A stretch of 64,000 nt of DNA from contig CM067072.1 of the NCBI GenBank assembly GCA_033980235.1, positions 20,897,047 through 20,961,046 of the forward strand, in the 5' to 3' direction. Position 1 is the stretch's first letter, and the number at the start of each line of letters is the position of its first letter. The notes beneath the pieces were generated by a model that saw nothing but the letters and a program-made list of their open reading frames with translations, made no database searches and was not told where the DNA came from. This DNA comes from Diadema setosum (lineage: Eukaryota; Echinodermata; Echinoidea; Diadematoida; Diadematidae). The position numbers were made by a program, and so were the translations under genes. Below are positions 46,541-57,460 of the stretch, in pieces.

Positions 46541-48072
46541 CAGTGGCGTATCCAGGGGGGGGGGGGGGGCAAGGGGGGCACGTGCCCGGGGCGCCACTCC
46601 TTGGGGGCGCAAAAAAAAAAAAAAAACCAAGAAGAAGAAGAAAAAAATAAAAAAATAACAGAAGAAGAAGAAGAAGAAGAAACTCGCCCGGAAAGGGGGG
46701 GGGGGGGGGAATGGTGGGGGGGGGGGGGGAGGGTGGGCAGAAAACCAAATCAAAGAAGATAAAAACAAAACATGATGACGCGGACAAAATGACAATTTTC
46801 ATTGCGTTCACACAAGAATTCCATGTTCTGTAAACTGAAATACAAAAATTTTCGGCTCGCTCGCTGCGCTCGCTCGCCAAAATTTATATAAAAAAAGAAG
46901 GTAAGAACAAAACGTGATGATGACGCGGACAAAATGACAATGTCTATTGTGTTCACACATGTAATTTTATATTTTGCAGGCAAAATGTTTCACGGAGCAG
47001 CGGCTGCAATTTCTTTTGTTCTGCAGCGATCGCCAATTGGTTTAAAAGAAGGCGCCAACGGTTTCGAACATACGGGGGGGGGGGCGCAAAAAAACAACAA
47101 ATCAAACAAGATAAGAACAAAACGTAATGATGACGCGGAAATATACAAATTTCGGCTCACTCGCTCGTAATAATTTAGAGTATTTTTTCCAAGTCCTCAG
47201 TTTGTTGGTATAAATCGTTATCTATAAGGCTGTCACTATATCTTGATTAAAATTGTAAGATGTAATAAGCAAAAAATGACAAGAGTTCCATGTTTTGTAA
47301 GCTGAAATACGAAAATTTTCGGATCGCTCGCTGCGCTCGCTCGCCAAAATTTATCAAAGAAAAAAAAAAAGAGAAGAGAACAAAACGTGATGATAATGCG
47401 GAAATAGGCCTATACAAATTTCGGCTCACTCGCGCGTACTAATTTAGGGTATTTTTTAAAGTCCTCAGCTTGTTGGTATAAATCGTTATCTATAAGGCCG
47501 TCACTATATCTTGATTAAAATTGTAAGATGTAATAAGCAAAAAATGACAAGAGTTCCATGTTTTGTAAGCTGAAATACGAAAATTTTCGGCTCGCTCGCT
47601 GCGCTCGCTCGCCAAAATTTATCAAAGAAAAAAAAAAAAGAGATGAGAACAAAACGTGATGATAATGCGGAAATAGGCCTATACAAATTTCGGCTCACTC
47701 GCGCGTACTAATTTAGGGTATTTTTTAAAGTCCTCAGCTTGTTGGTATAAATCGTTATCTATAAGGCCGTCACTATATCTTGATTAGAATTGTAAGATTT
47801 AATAAGCAAAAAATGACAAGAATTCCATTTTTGTAAGCTGAAATACAAAAAATTTCGGCTCGCTCGCTGCGCTCGCTCGCCAAAATTTATCAAAATTCAT
47901 TACATTTAAATCACCCTCAAAATGACCCCTTTAAAGTGCTTGAAAAATCATATCATGTGGACTTTGTTTAAAGTCCCTACCGGGATGGGGTTGGGGTTGA
48001 ACACTTTTTCAGAAATTAAGGGCGCAATTTTCTCGCTTGCCCCGGGCGCCGTTTTCCCTAGATACGCCACTG
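46541..48072. mobile_element. 1532-bp non-autonomous hAT element
   Basis: The ends CAGTGGCGTATCCAGG and CAGTGGCGTATCTAGG (complement of the right end) are inverted with one mismatch. The 8-bp duplication AATGCATG is perfect at 46533-46540 and 48073-48080. The CAGTGGCGTA terminus and 8-bp duplication are diagnostic of hAT elements. The interior holds G and A/GAA tracts and tandem repeats of about 268 bp, without a transposase. It sits inside the larger element at 45899-50790. Confidence 0.82.
46800..47895 (+). repeat. 268-bp tandem repeat with GCTCGCTCGC inverted motif
   Basis: Three full copies at a 268-bp period (anchor TTTTCGG at about 47320, 47588 and 47856) and one more diverged copy near 46853. 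Each carries CTCGCTCGCTGCGCTCGCTC followed by GCCAAAATTTAT. Confidence 0.82.
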
Positions 48073-48532
48073 AATGCATGTAAAGCAATATCGACCGTAA
48101 TGCATGCTTCGGATGTTGAACTACTATCGTAGCCACACTACCAGATGGCAACCAGCTGCATTCAACCAGGGAGGTGCTCTTCCCACCTCCTTGATGCAAC
48201 ACAGTCTGTAGGGCCACGGACGTAGGCGTGAACGAGTGCACCATGCCGAGCGCGATACGACTCACGTCGAGCTCCGCATGAGTTACCCAAAGATCTATAT
48301 AACAAACGAGTTCGTTAACAGCCTTGTACGAGTTTCAGTCGTAGGAATTGCAACGCATTTACCCTCTCCATATTGGCTCATATTTGCTCAGTTAGTATAA
48401 TTCGTTTGCCTCCAGAAAAAAAAACAAACAAAAGGAACGGGTGTCGATTCCCATATTTTGCCATAATTTATGCAAGTACCGCCTTTAATCTAATGAACAT
48501 TGCTTTAGATTAATGGTTCAGACCTATTAACC

Positions 48533-49620
48533 AAACGGCAGTTTTTGGACTGTAAAGTCTAATGTCAAAATTTTCAAGCTCGCTCGCTTCGCTCGCTCGC
48601 ATTGAATCGTCATGCCATTCTCCCGATGTTGCTGCCGGGTAATTGCCAGCAGTTGCGCCCGGTGCGCCCCCCCCCCCCTTATTTTTTCAAAGCGAAAAAA
48701 ATATAGCTACAAACTGCAGTTTGGGGACTGTAAGATGTCAAAATTGTCAAGCTCGCTCGCATCAGGGAGGTGGGAAGAGAAACACCTCCCTGCTCGCATT
48801 TAATCGTTATGTCATTCTCCTGATGTTGCTGCCAGATTGCCAGGCAGTTGCGCCCGGTGCGCCCCCACCCCCTTAATTTCCTAAGCGAAAAAGTACAGCT
48901 ACAAACGGCAGTTTTTGGATTGTAAAATGTCAAAATTTTCAAGTTCGCTCGCTTCGCTCGCTCGCATTTAATCGTCATGCCATTCTCCTGATGTTGCTGC
49001 CGGGTAATTACCAGCAGTTGCGCTCGGTGCGCTCCCCCCCCCCCATTATTTTTCAAAGCGAAAAAGATGTAGCTACAATCGGCAGTTTTTGGACTGTGAA
49101 ATGTCAAAATTTTCAAACTCGCTCGCATTTAATCGTTAGGTCATTCTCCTGATGTTGCTGCCAGTAATTGTCAGCAGTTGCGCCCGGTGCGCCCCCACCC
49201 CCCTTAATTTCGTAAGCGAAAAATATAGCTACAAACTGCCGTTTTGGGACTGTACAATGTCAAAATTTTCAAGCTCGCTTGCTTCGCTCGCTCGCATTTT
49301 TAAATACCTATGCTATTCTCCTGATGTTGCTGCCGGGTAATTGCCAGCAGTTGCGCCCGGTGTCCCCCCCCCCCCCCTTAATTTTCAAAGCGAAAAAATG
49401 TAGCTACAAACGGCAGTTTTGGGACTGTAAAATGTCAAAATGTTCAAGCTCGCTCGCTTCGCTCGCTCGCATTTAATCGTGTCATTCTCCTGATGTTGCT
49501 GCCAGTATTAAATTGCCAGCAAATGCGCCCGGTGCGCCCCCCTTAATTTCCAAAGCGAAAAAAAATTAACTACAAACGGCCGCTTTTGGACTGTACAATG
49601 TCAAAATTCATGATCGCGTT
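48533..49620 (+). repeat. Seven-copy tandem repeat of about 155-194 bp
   Basis: Units start with AAACGGCAGTTTTTGGACTG at about 48533, 48710, 48903, 49076, 49231, 49407 and 49574. Most carry AAGCTCGCTCGCTTCGCTCG, then GATGTTGCTGCC, CAGCAGTTGCGCCCGGTGCG, a C run, and AAGCGAAAAA. The third and fifth spacings are set by small deletions. Open frames across it are translated repeats. Confidence 0.85.
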
Positions 49621-50341
49621 CATGATCTTCAGTGTAAGAATTAAGACAAAAAGTTTCTCTCCCATTTTATAGGCAAAATTGTTCAATAATAATCTACATA
49701 AAATGTACTGCTACCTTAAACATGTTGGACTGTTTCAAGTCGATAGAACACGCAAAAAAAAATGAATCAAATTGCACCATTTACAACATCAATATGCAAA
49801 AAGTTCTCACTGTGGGAGGGGGAAACCCCCCTCCCACACCCTCCCCCCTCGCTCGCATCGCTCCTTCGCATCTAATCGCTCCCCCTAAGATCAAATCCTG
49901 GCTACGCCGGTGATAGGCCCCACTATTTAGGCCTTCACAGTGATGTCGCACAGGCGGAGCAAGAGCTGAAATACCACGATGTAGTCATTCAATTATCTAT
50001 GAATATTTCTTTTTCTTACTTGTTTTTTTATAGGAAAAAATCCAAAATTTCACCAAAAGTGTGCACCAGATCGCTGAATTTGAGGTCTGAAAATGCCAAA
50101 TTTTCCTTGTGTGGGAGGGGGATACCCCCCTCCCACACCCTCCCCCCGCTAGGCCGCTCCGCTCCCTCGCACATATATTCAAACTCAAAGTCCCTCCCCC
50201 TACCCCCATCACCCATCATTAAAACGGAACGATGCCCCTGTGATGATTGCTTTACTGACTTAAATCAAGAAAATTGAAGAATAAAATTTATGTACATTAT
50301 CACTTATATTTTTGTATTCATATATTGTAAATATGTTTGTA

Positions 50342-50421
50342 CTCTCATACCCCGAGAGGGGGTCGATAGAGTCAATAAAATCTTACAAAATCTTACAAAT
50401 CTTACAAATCTTACAAATTAA
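50342..50421 (+). repeat. Retroposon-like 3' tail with CTTACAAAT repeats
   Basis: CCCCGAGAGGGGGTCGATAG is followed by AATAAAATCTTAC and four tandem ATCTTACAAA units. A polyadenylation signal running into a short tandem repeat is typical of CR1/L2-type LINE or SINE 3' ends. No body was recognised upstream. Confidence 0.45.
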
Positions 50422-50798
50422 TAGCTACAGGAAAATATCTACTACGTTATTCAAGAAATGGATATCCTTATTAGCATTTTATTGAATTTATTTGGGTATT
50501 ATTCAGGGCTGCGCTACGTTTTTGAAAGTCGGCTGACAAGGAAAAACAAACAAACAAAAACAAGAACAAAAAGTCGTCATATTTTTGCTGCCACTTCCCT
50601 CCCACTTTGCATGGAAAAGAGTGGGACATTTGATCCCTGTAAAGTGCGTGTGTGTGTGTGGGGGGGGGGGGGGCAAGCTTCCCCCCCCCCCCCCCAGGGC
50701 TGCGCCGGTCCGGTTATGGGCTTGTAATCGTGGTGATGGTGACTATCGCCAATCATCCCCCCCACTCCTCAGTATGGATTTACGCCGTTGTACAGAGC

Positions 50799-53106
50799 AC
50801 ATGCAGCTTGGTATGAGATTATGCCCCAAGTGTTTTCAATAGACCCTATACTTCAGAGCCTCTTTTCTCAGTATAAGTTTACCAGAGTGTGTGCTTCTTC
50901 CAATATTTCGGTGGGTTAAAAGAGTCCATATGAATTGAGTTATACATTATTTTAAAGCTTGAAGTCTTGTCTTTCAAAATCTGCCTTTAACTAAAAATCG
51001 ATGTCTTGCTAGTTTTTGTTTGTTTTGTGATGCAGGCCGGGTCACATTTTGTCTTTGATATGTGCTCACCTATGCAAGATTAAGCAGTTCATTCTGATTT
51101 TCACACAAAAGTCAGTCAATGAGTATGCAAATGCCCTTCTGATAGTCATTTTGCTCAAAACGTTTTCGTTAAAAAAGCTTGCCATTTTGATTTAGTTAGT
51201 GTACTTCAAACTGTAACACACCTCTGCACTCAGAAAGTGCTACAAAATTCCTTATGAATATTTAAAAACTAAAAAGTGTGACTACCTAGCCTATGCATTC
51301 AAGCATAAAAAATAATACATGTGCTTGCAACAAATACATGTACATGGATGTGTGCCACCATATTCATGGCTACAAAATAAAAAGAAGGATCAATGCACAC
51401 ATCTACTTCCTGTTAGGTGCCTGCCACAAAGTTTTCATTCGACCCTGTTTCATCTTTCTTCATAGAAGTTCACAAGTTTTGTAGAGCTTCACATTATTGC
51501 CTATGACTCTTACAGGAGTTCACTAGGACATCAGTGAAAAATAAGCTGATTCTGAAAATTTTGATGGGGGGAGGGGGACGGATGATGATTACTCTTAACC
51601 TGTAAAAATGTCATTACGGCCTAAATTAGCTGGAATCATTGGCTACACTACAGACATTTCTTTTCTTGAAGTTTCAGTAATGAAAACAATATGCAACGAT
51701 TCAATTCAATTAAATTCAATAAAAAGTACATGATTGTATTGAATTTGAAGAAATGAAAATTGAGCCATCATTTGGAATAACATATTATTATTTAGGAGCC
51801 TTTCTGTAAATAAAATGTATTCAAGCACTGGACTTCTTAATTTCGTCGGATAATCGTACGGAGTCATATTTAGTGACAGAGCTTGTGAAGATAGTCACTA
51901 TTTCTATTACTGACTGGAATTCAGGTCTGAATCACAGGACTATCATTTATGCACATTTTCTACCCTCTCTCCCTTCAGTCATTCAAAAGAAAGGACTCTC
52001 TGCTCTTTGTGTATGATACCCATGTTTGTTTGTCTGCCATATCATACAAATTGCAAGTGGATATATCCACATAAAAAAGGGTCATGTATGGGATGTCAGG
52101 TTATTTTCTGTTTCCATTTTGCGTTGTACCCTTAATGCGGTATAATCTTTAATAAGAAATGCCTCAAATTTGCTTAAAACCAGCAAACCATGTGTATCAA
52201 AATTGTTGCCGAAAGAAACATGTTTGATATAGGATAAAAATATATTGCACTGGAATGACATCTATGTCATATACGTTCATTAGGGCCAATCTTATGGGAA
52301 ACTTATGTGAAATGAAACTTTGCAAAATAACAATTTTCCATTCACACTGTAATGAAACTTTTCAAAATCTTGTACCCAGAAAATGACAAGCAAAAGTTTG
52401 TAATGAACACGCATGCAGGATGATGCTAGCATGCAGTTTGGTTTGCACAGATTCGACACCACACAAAACTCATGTGTTGTACACCCTGACTACTTCCTAA
52501 TCCTGTGCATTTGTTTTTGTGTTTATTCCAATACATCGTACCTCTTAACTCTGTACCCACACAAGGTTTCTTCTTCAAATGTGTTATTGTCACTTCGTTA
52601 ATAGTCATAAATACAGGAAGGACAAGCAATTAAATAGTACTCGAACACTACATTGTTGTCCGTCAGCCTTTGACTGCCGAAGTATACATTCATCATGTTC
52701 ATATAACTGGGTGAAGAGGGCTATGTGACCAAAAACTCAATAGTTTTGGTACTTAAACCTTGCGTTTACTATACACAATGCATGGTGTAGCGTGATATAA
52801 AAATACCTTTCCTTACTGTCCAATACAACACCATACAGTTGGAAGTTTTATTTTTAGAATATGGCGAATTCAAACAAATAGGTTGTTCAGTTGTAAAGTT
52901 TTTCAAGTTTAAATTCAACAGTGACAGGTATGAGTAGGAAACACATGATGCCATGACCTCACAAGCCTCCTGTTGACCTACACACAAAATGTTGGCCACA
53001 TGTTGTTTTTGACTTGAAATGATAACAATTCGTTGTATGTTTCCCTCATGTCAAGTTACGTGGCAATACGTTACAATAACCTGGCTAGTGATGATGACTT
53101 TGAAGG

Positions 53107-53182
<76 letters not shown>

Positions 53183-53506
53183 TATATATATATATATATT
53201 TATACTTTGCTTTATACAGCTTGACCAAAAACATGCCTTTCATAATGATTAATAATGTTTGTGCACCAACCAATGGGAGGTCAGTTTGTAAGATGATCAA
53301 GTCATCATACCTATATGCATCGAAGGTATATTGCAGTTGCAACCATACTGTCTAGTAATAACACACAAAACTTTACAGTTCCTTCACATATTATCTAACT
53401 GCCAAATCTTAATGAAGCTGCTACCCTTCAGTTTTCTGGTCTTTACTCTGTTTATCAAAGTCAACTTCATAGTGTGAATGAATGGAGAAAAAAAAATGAC
53501 ATGCAG
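50799..53506 (+). other. Putative intron 1 of the right-hand Ig gene, right part
   Basis: No exon or transposon protein was recognised. It contains the (CA)n(TA)n tract at 53110-53199. Open frames lack domain features. Confidence 0.4.
53110..53199. repeat. (CA)n(TA)n compound microsatellite
   Basis: About 15 CA units run into TA units, with a short CACACA interruption near 53172. Confidence 0.92.
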
Positions 53507-53634
53507 CAGGGACGGATCCAGGAATTCCTTAAAGGGGGGGGGGAGCATTTACAAAATTAAAGGGGGCCCACCCAACCCCCATTTTTTCTTTTATTTCTTT
53601 TGTTTTAGCTAAAAATAAAGAGGATCCACCACTG
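53507..53634. mobile_element. 128-bp hAT-like MITE
   Basis: The left end CAGGGACGGATCC and the complement of the right end CAGTGGTGGATCC are inverted with three mismatches. TGCAG is repeated on both sides (53502-53506 and 53635-53639), shorter than the 8 bp normal for hAT. A G run and polypyrimidine tract fill the middle. hAT origin is likely but not certain. Confidence 0.5.
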
Positions 53635-54112
53635 TGCAGTAACTGAGTTTTCCACAAGTGCCATCGCACAATTCCATGAAAATATCAGCAGCTTTCAGAT
53701 TTTCATTGCTGTCATATCATTTTTTTTTCAATACCAGCATTTTTTGTTGTAAATGTTCACATATTTGATTCTCCTCTTAATGCTCTTTTCAAAATTAATC
53801 ATTGTCTGTAGGAGGACATTCTACGTAGGTATATTTATATGCAGTAACAATTTGAATATTTTATGGACTGACTTTTATCTCCCTACAATAAGAGGCTAAA
53901 TTATTTCTTTCAGAAATCTGTAAGGCTTGAAATTCATTGGTAATTTAAAGACAAAACTATTACTTGATAGATTTTATGTGGAAATAAGTAGAGGAATTAT
54001 GATGTACTGTTTGAATGCTGTAACTTGAGGAAATATCTAATAAAAGATGTAATTTCTGAATACCTAATATTACTTTTCTGAATTTAAATGATTGTGATAT
54101 TTCAATATCCAG

Positions 54113-54421
54113 GTGAAAGAGTCCACATCACAGTGCTTTCAGTTGGATTTTCAAACATTGAGAGTGCAAATGCCCAGTTGCAGTGCTATAGAAGCTCTCC
54201 ATCCTCAGAAGCCTCCCGTGACTTTGGCAGGACAGCACCAATCCCCAGTGACACTTCACCTGAGCCTCCAGCAGCTGGCTCTTTTCCAAATGGTGTCAGA
54301 CGTATACGATTTCTACCCACTTCTGACTGGGAAGTGGAGGGATTTGGAGCATTTTACTGCCGCGGTTCACAAGAAGGATTTGACGACCAGACAATATCTT
54401 CATTTTTCAAAAGAAGTGATG
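54113..54421 (+). CDS. Ig-like domain exon (right gene, copy B)
   Basis: An internal exon with AG at 54111-54112 and GT at 54422-54423, phase 1 at both ends, 309 bp. It encodes an Ig-like domain of about 103 residues with cysteines in LQCYRS and GAFYCRGS (58 residues apart), a proline-rich loop (IPSDTSPEPPAAG), and the end FFKRSDG. The same exon, about 79% identical in protein, lies on the minus strand at 776-1084. The upstream partner may be the signal-peptide exon at 42353-42452. The downstream exon was not found with confidence; a diverged segment at 55335-55703 that is shared with the right window edge may belong to this gene. An extracellular domain of a receptor or secreted protein is inferred. 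Confidence 0.78.
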
Positions 54422-55334
54422 GTATTACATAGTAGTTTATATGTATGCCTACAGATGACAATTTAGATATTATTGAACATAATAGTTTACCCAAGATAAT
54501 ACTGGTGTTGTGACTTGTATATTTTCCCCTGACTTTTATGATAGAAGTTTTGTTGATAGAAATACAATTAACAACTCTATAGTCTGGGTGCCAGAAGAAA
54601 AAAAAAAAAACATGTTTTCCCAACTTTGTTTTGATGGTATTAACCTACTCTGAGGGTGCTGAATCTGAATCTGGATGATACTTTGTATCCATGTGAGTAT
54701 TAAGATTTGTTCGAAACGGCCACCAAAGTGTCTGCCAAATTCCAACATGAGAGGTATTTAGAGACAGGTATACCTGTTATAGAGACCCCCCCCCCCCCAC
54801 ACACACAAGAGTTTTCAGGATTAAGTGCAGCATACTGGTATCAATATTCATTTCACTGGACCAAAACTGTGAAGCTTGTTACCTATGTATGTTTCTAGTG
54901 TCTCATCTACAATGTTTTAATATATTTAAGAGCAGATTTAAAAAAATACCTGTTAGCATTGCACTGTGAAAAGTAAGATTGGCCAGAATTATTGATCCTG
55001 GGTAGATAGACAAACATAATCCATGGAAACTATTTTTATGGGGGGGGGGGGGTGGGGTGGGAGTGGAGGGGGTGTTCAAACGTGTACCCTATATCTTGCA
55101 TCAATTTTATTTACACTGTTATATTGCAAATTCACAGGGCTTCCCAACACAAGTTATCCAATTTCTAAGGACATGTTCTCATTAAAACACTGCATAGCTG
55201 TTGTGTTCCGGAGTATATTTGTGATTGATCAGATCTGAATGGATCCAATGCATTATTTTGAATTACAGTGCGTAAATAAAAAATGCAATCTAACTTTGGA
55301 GGGCTATCGTTTCTTCATTGTTAGCTATGGAGAA
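54422..55334 (+). other. Intron downstream of the right Ig exon
   Basis: No exon was recognised. It contains a C run with CA repeats (54787-54807) and a G-rich tract (55040-55071). Confidence 0.45.
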
Positions 55335-55703
55335 CGCAATGTTAGTAGTGAGAAAGAAGAATTCTTTTTCTGTCTATTAGTACCTAATTTTGTTAATAAA
55401 TGTCACGCATGACAGAGTACACAAACTTGAAAGACAACATTCGTCAGCACTTTTTTCCAAGTTTGAGTGACACATGAAGGAACGATGGATGTATCACTGA
55501 ATGAATGAGATTTGTCAATGAAAGTGCCCAAAAATAAACAGGCCAGGCAATACGATTGCAGGTTTGTGTTAAGGGTGACTTCTAACATTTCACGGCCCAT
55601 AACCTTTATCATGGCCACCTGTCTGATAACCTGGTCACTCCCGCAAGGGCCAACTCACACGGTCCATCTTTCTCTCGGATATTCAACACACAGCTCGTAG
55701 CGA
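55335..55703 (+). other. Segment shared in inverted orientation with the right window edge (copy B)
   Basis: This segment aligns with the complement of 63633-64000; shared blocks include AAATGTCACGCATGAC, TTTTTCCAAGTTTGAG, CACATGAAGGAACGATG and CTTTATCATGGCCAC. A short reading (HEGTMDVS..., then DLSMKV) is shared in frame, but this copy has a stop (NE*D). Possible flanking AG and CAG|GTTTGTG signals are conserved. It could be a decayed exon plus intron of the Ig gene, or an unrecognised repeat. Confidence 0.5.
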
Positions 55704-55983
55704 CAAGCTATTTTCAATTCAAGTCAAGTCAATTCAATTCAGTTTTATTGCAAATCAATAGAAAGCATAACAGTAAGTCCGCAGACTAATGGTGCCATGC
55801 GAACAGAGTATCCGGAACATTCTTCACAGTTGAAGAAAAAGATGTAAAAAACGTATTAAGATATTCTGTCATACCAATTTCATATTCCTTACAATCCTAT
55901 AAATTACATTTACAGAAGGTTAAAACTTAATAGACATGTTGTGATATTGATGTAGACATACATATAAATTCAGACATTAAAAG
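55704..55983 (-). other. Retroposon-like 3' end (minus strand) upstream of the LTR element
   Basis: The complement of 55725-55760 reads TTTGCAATAAAACTGAATTG followed by AATTGACTTGAATTG, a polyadenylation signal with a short-repeat tail as in CR1/L2-like 3' ends. No coding part was seen. The LTR retrotransposon inserted just to its right. Confidence 0.35.
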
Positions 55984-55987
55984 ATAG

Positions 55988-57141
55988 TGTTACGACCACA
56001 ATCACTCCGAGAATGATCGCACAAAAGAAACAATCAACTAATGTTCAGGCGGTTTATTAACAGTGATATTGTGGGTACAGACTCGTAATCGGTTTTCACA
56101 TCAGTACAATAATGATCAATAGAAACAATTATAACTCGGAAATGGAATCACTTACACGTGTTACAGTCCAAAATCTGATAATGACGATGTTCACATAGTC
56201 CCCTGGTGATGTCCAGATACGATGTTCGACACACAAATGAATGGTCCTTGATGCACCAATGAATGATTCCTCCAACGTAAATTCAGAGGCACTGGTTGCA
56301 ATAATCCACGTTATAAATCCAGGGTATAGGTCCACAGCGAAATATGCAGAATCCAATGTTATGACGACCACGTCCAGTCGATGCGTTGAATGATGATTCA
56401 CTTTATAATGTCCAGCAAGGAATCCAGCCCGTCACAGCTTTGCCGTAACAATGTCCGTTGACACTAAAATATGGAGTCTATCTCCAATGTAGGCAAATTA
56501 ATTCTCTGCAGGCAAAAATGTCTCCCAGGCCTTATCTCCACAAACACAGTTTGTATAGCAGGTCAGCAGGTAACACAGGACTGACTATAACAAGTCGCTT
56601 CAGAGCCAGAAGTGACGTAACTCTCAGAGCAGAGGTGTTGGGTACTCTACCTACCTCAGAATTTCTCCTGCTTATATACTATCCATTCACCCCTTTCTAG
56701 TACATTCTGTAATTATCTCCAACCTGGGGCTACATACCTGAACATACTAGCAAGTCCAAATTCCAGGAATCCTGGATGACTCACTTCCTAATATGTGCAT
56801 AACATCATTGCCAAAATTAACTACCAATCACATTGGGCTACAAGGGCAGTGCCTCACTCAGCCAGCACTTCCCAGAATTTTCTGGAATGGGTTAAATCAT
56901 TCTAGATTGAGTGAGCTGTAATGTATTTCCTGTCACATGCATACATGTACTGTAGCTACATTGTATACCACATAGAAAATTCTCCACTGATCTGGTCAGC
57001 CTGTATGTACTATATCTATATCATATAGAATATTCTCCATTATTCTGGTCACCCTGTGTACATACAATGTGCACATTAAAACAACCATGCATACAACCTT
57101 GATACATGTACATATAACTACTTGTGTGTACATTTGTGACA
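55988..57141 (-). repeat. 3' LTR of element 2
   Basis: 1154 bp, equal in length to the LTR at 62242-63395 and not seen to differ from it. In element orientation it runs TGTCACAAATG to GTCGTAACA. The polyadenylation signal AATAAA (minus strand) lies at 56058-56053, about 65 bp from the LTR end. Open frames inside it are non-coding. Confidence 0.95.
56053..56058 (-). terminator. Polyadenylation signal in the 3' LTR of element 2
   Basis: AATAAA on the minus strand, positioned as expected for 3' end formation of the retrotransposon RNA inside the LTR. Confidence 0.6.
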
Positions 57142-57156
57142 CCATCCCCCATGGGA
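57142..57156 (-). promoter_or_regulatory. Polypurine-like tract of element 2
   Basis: On the minus strand CATGGGGGATGG directly precedes the 3' LTR start (TGTCAC). It is the expected plus-strand primer position, though interrupted by pyrimidines; a second purine-rich run (CTTTCTTTTTC on minus) lies further upstream. Confidence 0.5.
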
Positions 57157-57460
57157 AAAAGAAAGCCTTGCCGTAGCAAGGGTTTCTTTTACCTTCACAA
57201 TTTCTCATTGTTATTTACAACGAATGTGAGGTACAATCCAATTCAAGCAACAATAATCACATACTATCTACATGCCTTTTGAATGGCTGCATTAATTCCA
57301 TGTTCTCTTTTCATGGATACCATTTACAATGATATTGCTTGGATTCTCGAAGCTTATACAATCATGTCAAACTGTTTTGCATACATTAATGGATATGCTA
57401 AACACATACACTGTAAATGATATGCGGTGAAAACTTTTCACCTTTGATACTCTCTTCATG
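57157..57460 (-). other. 3' untranslated region of element 2
   Basis: About 300 bp between the pol stop and the 3' LTR. No motif was recognised. Confidence 0.6.

Larger units (their letters stand above)
45899..50790. mobile_element. 4.9 kb hAT-like composite element
   Basis: A perfect 8-bp direct repeat, TACAGAGC, flanks it (45891-45898 and 50791-50798). The termini CATGGGCGTAAATCC and CAACGGCGTAAATCC (complement of the right end) are inverted with 13 of 15 matches. An 8-bp duplication with CA-starting ends containing GGCGTA fits the hAT superfamily. No transposase is visible; the interior holds at least one more hAT-like element, a foldback palindrome, and two blocks of tandem repeats. Non-autonomous and built by repeated nesting. 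Confidence 0.68.

Noticed and set aside
46424..46880. Long proline/phenylalanine-rich open frames on the minus strand
   Set aside because: They translate G/C and A/GAA homopolymer-like tracts inside a hAT-type element.
56129..56700. Open frames inside the LTR (repeated at 62383-62954)
   Set aside because: They lie wholly in LTR sequence and appear twice only because the LTRs are duplicated; no domain is visible.
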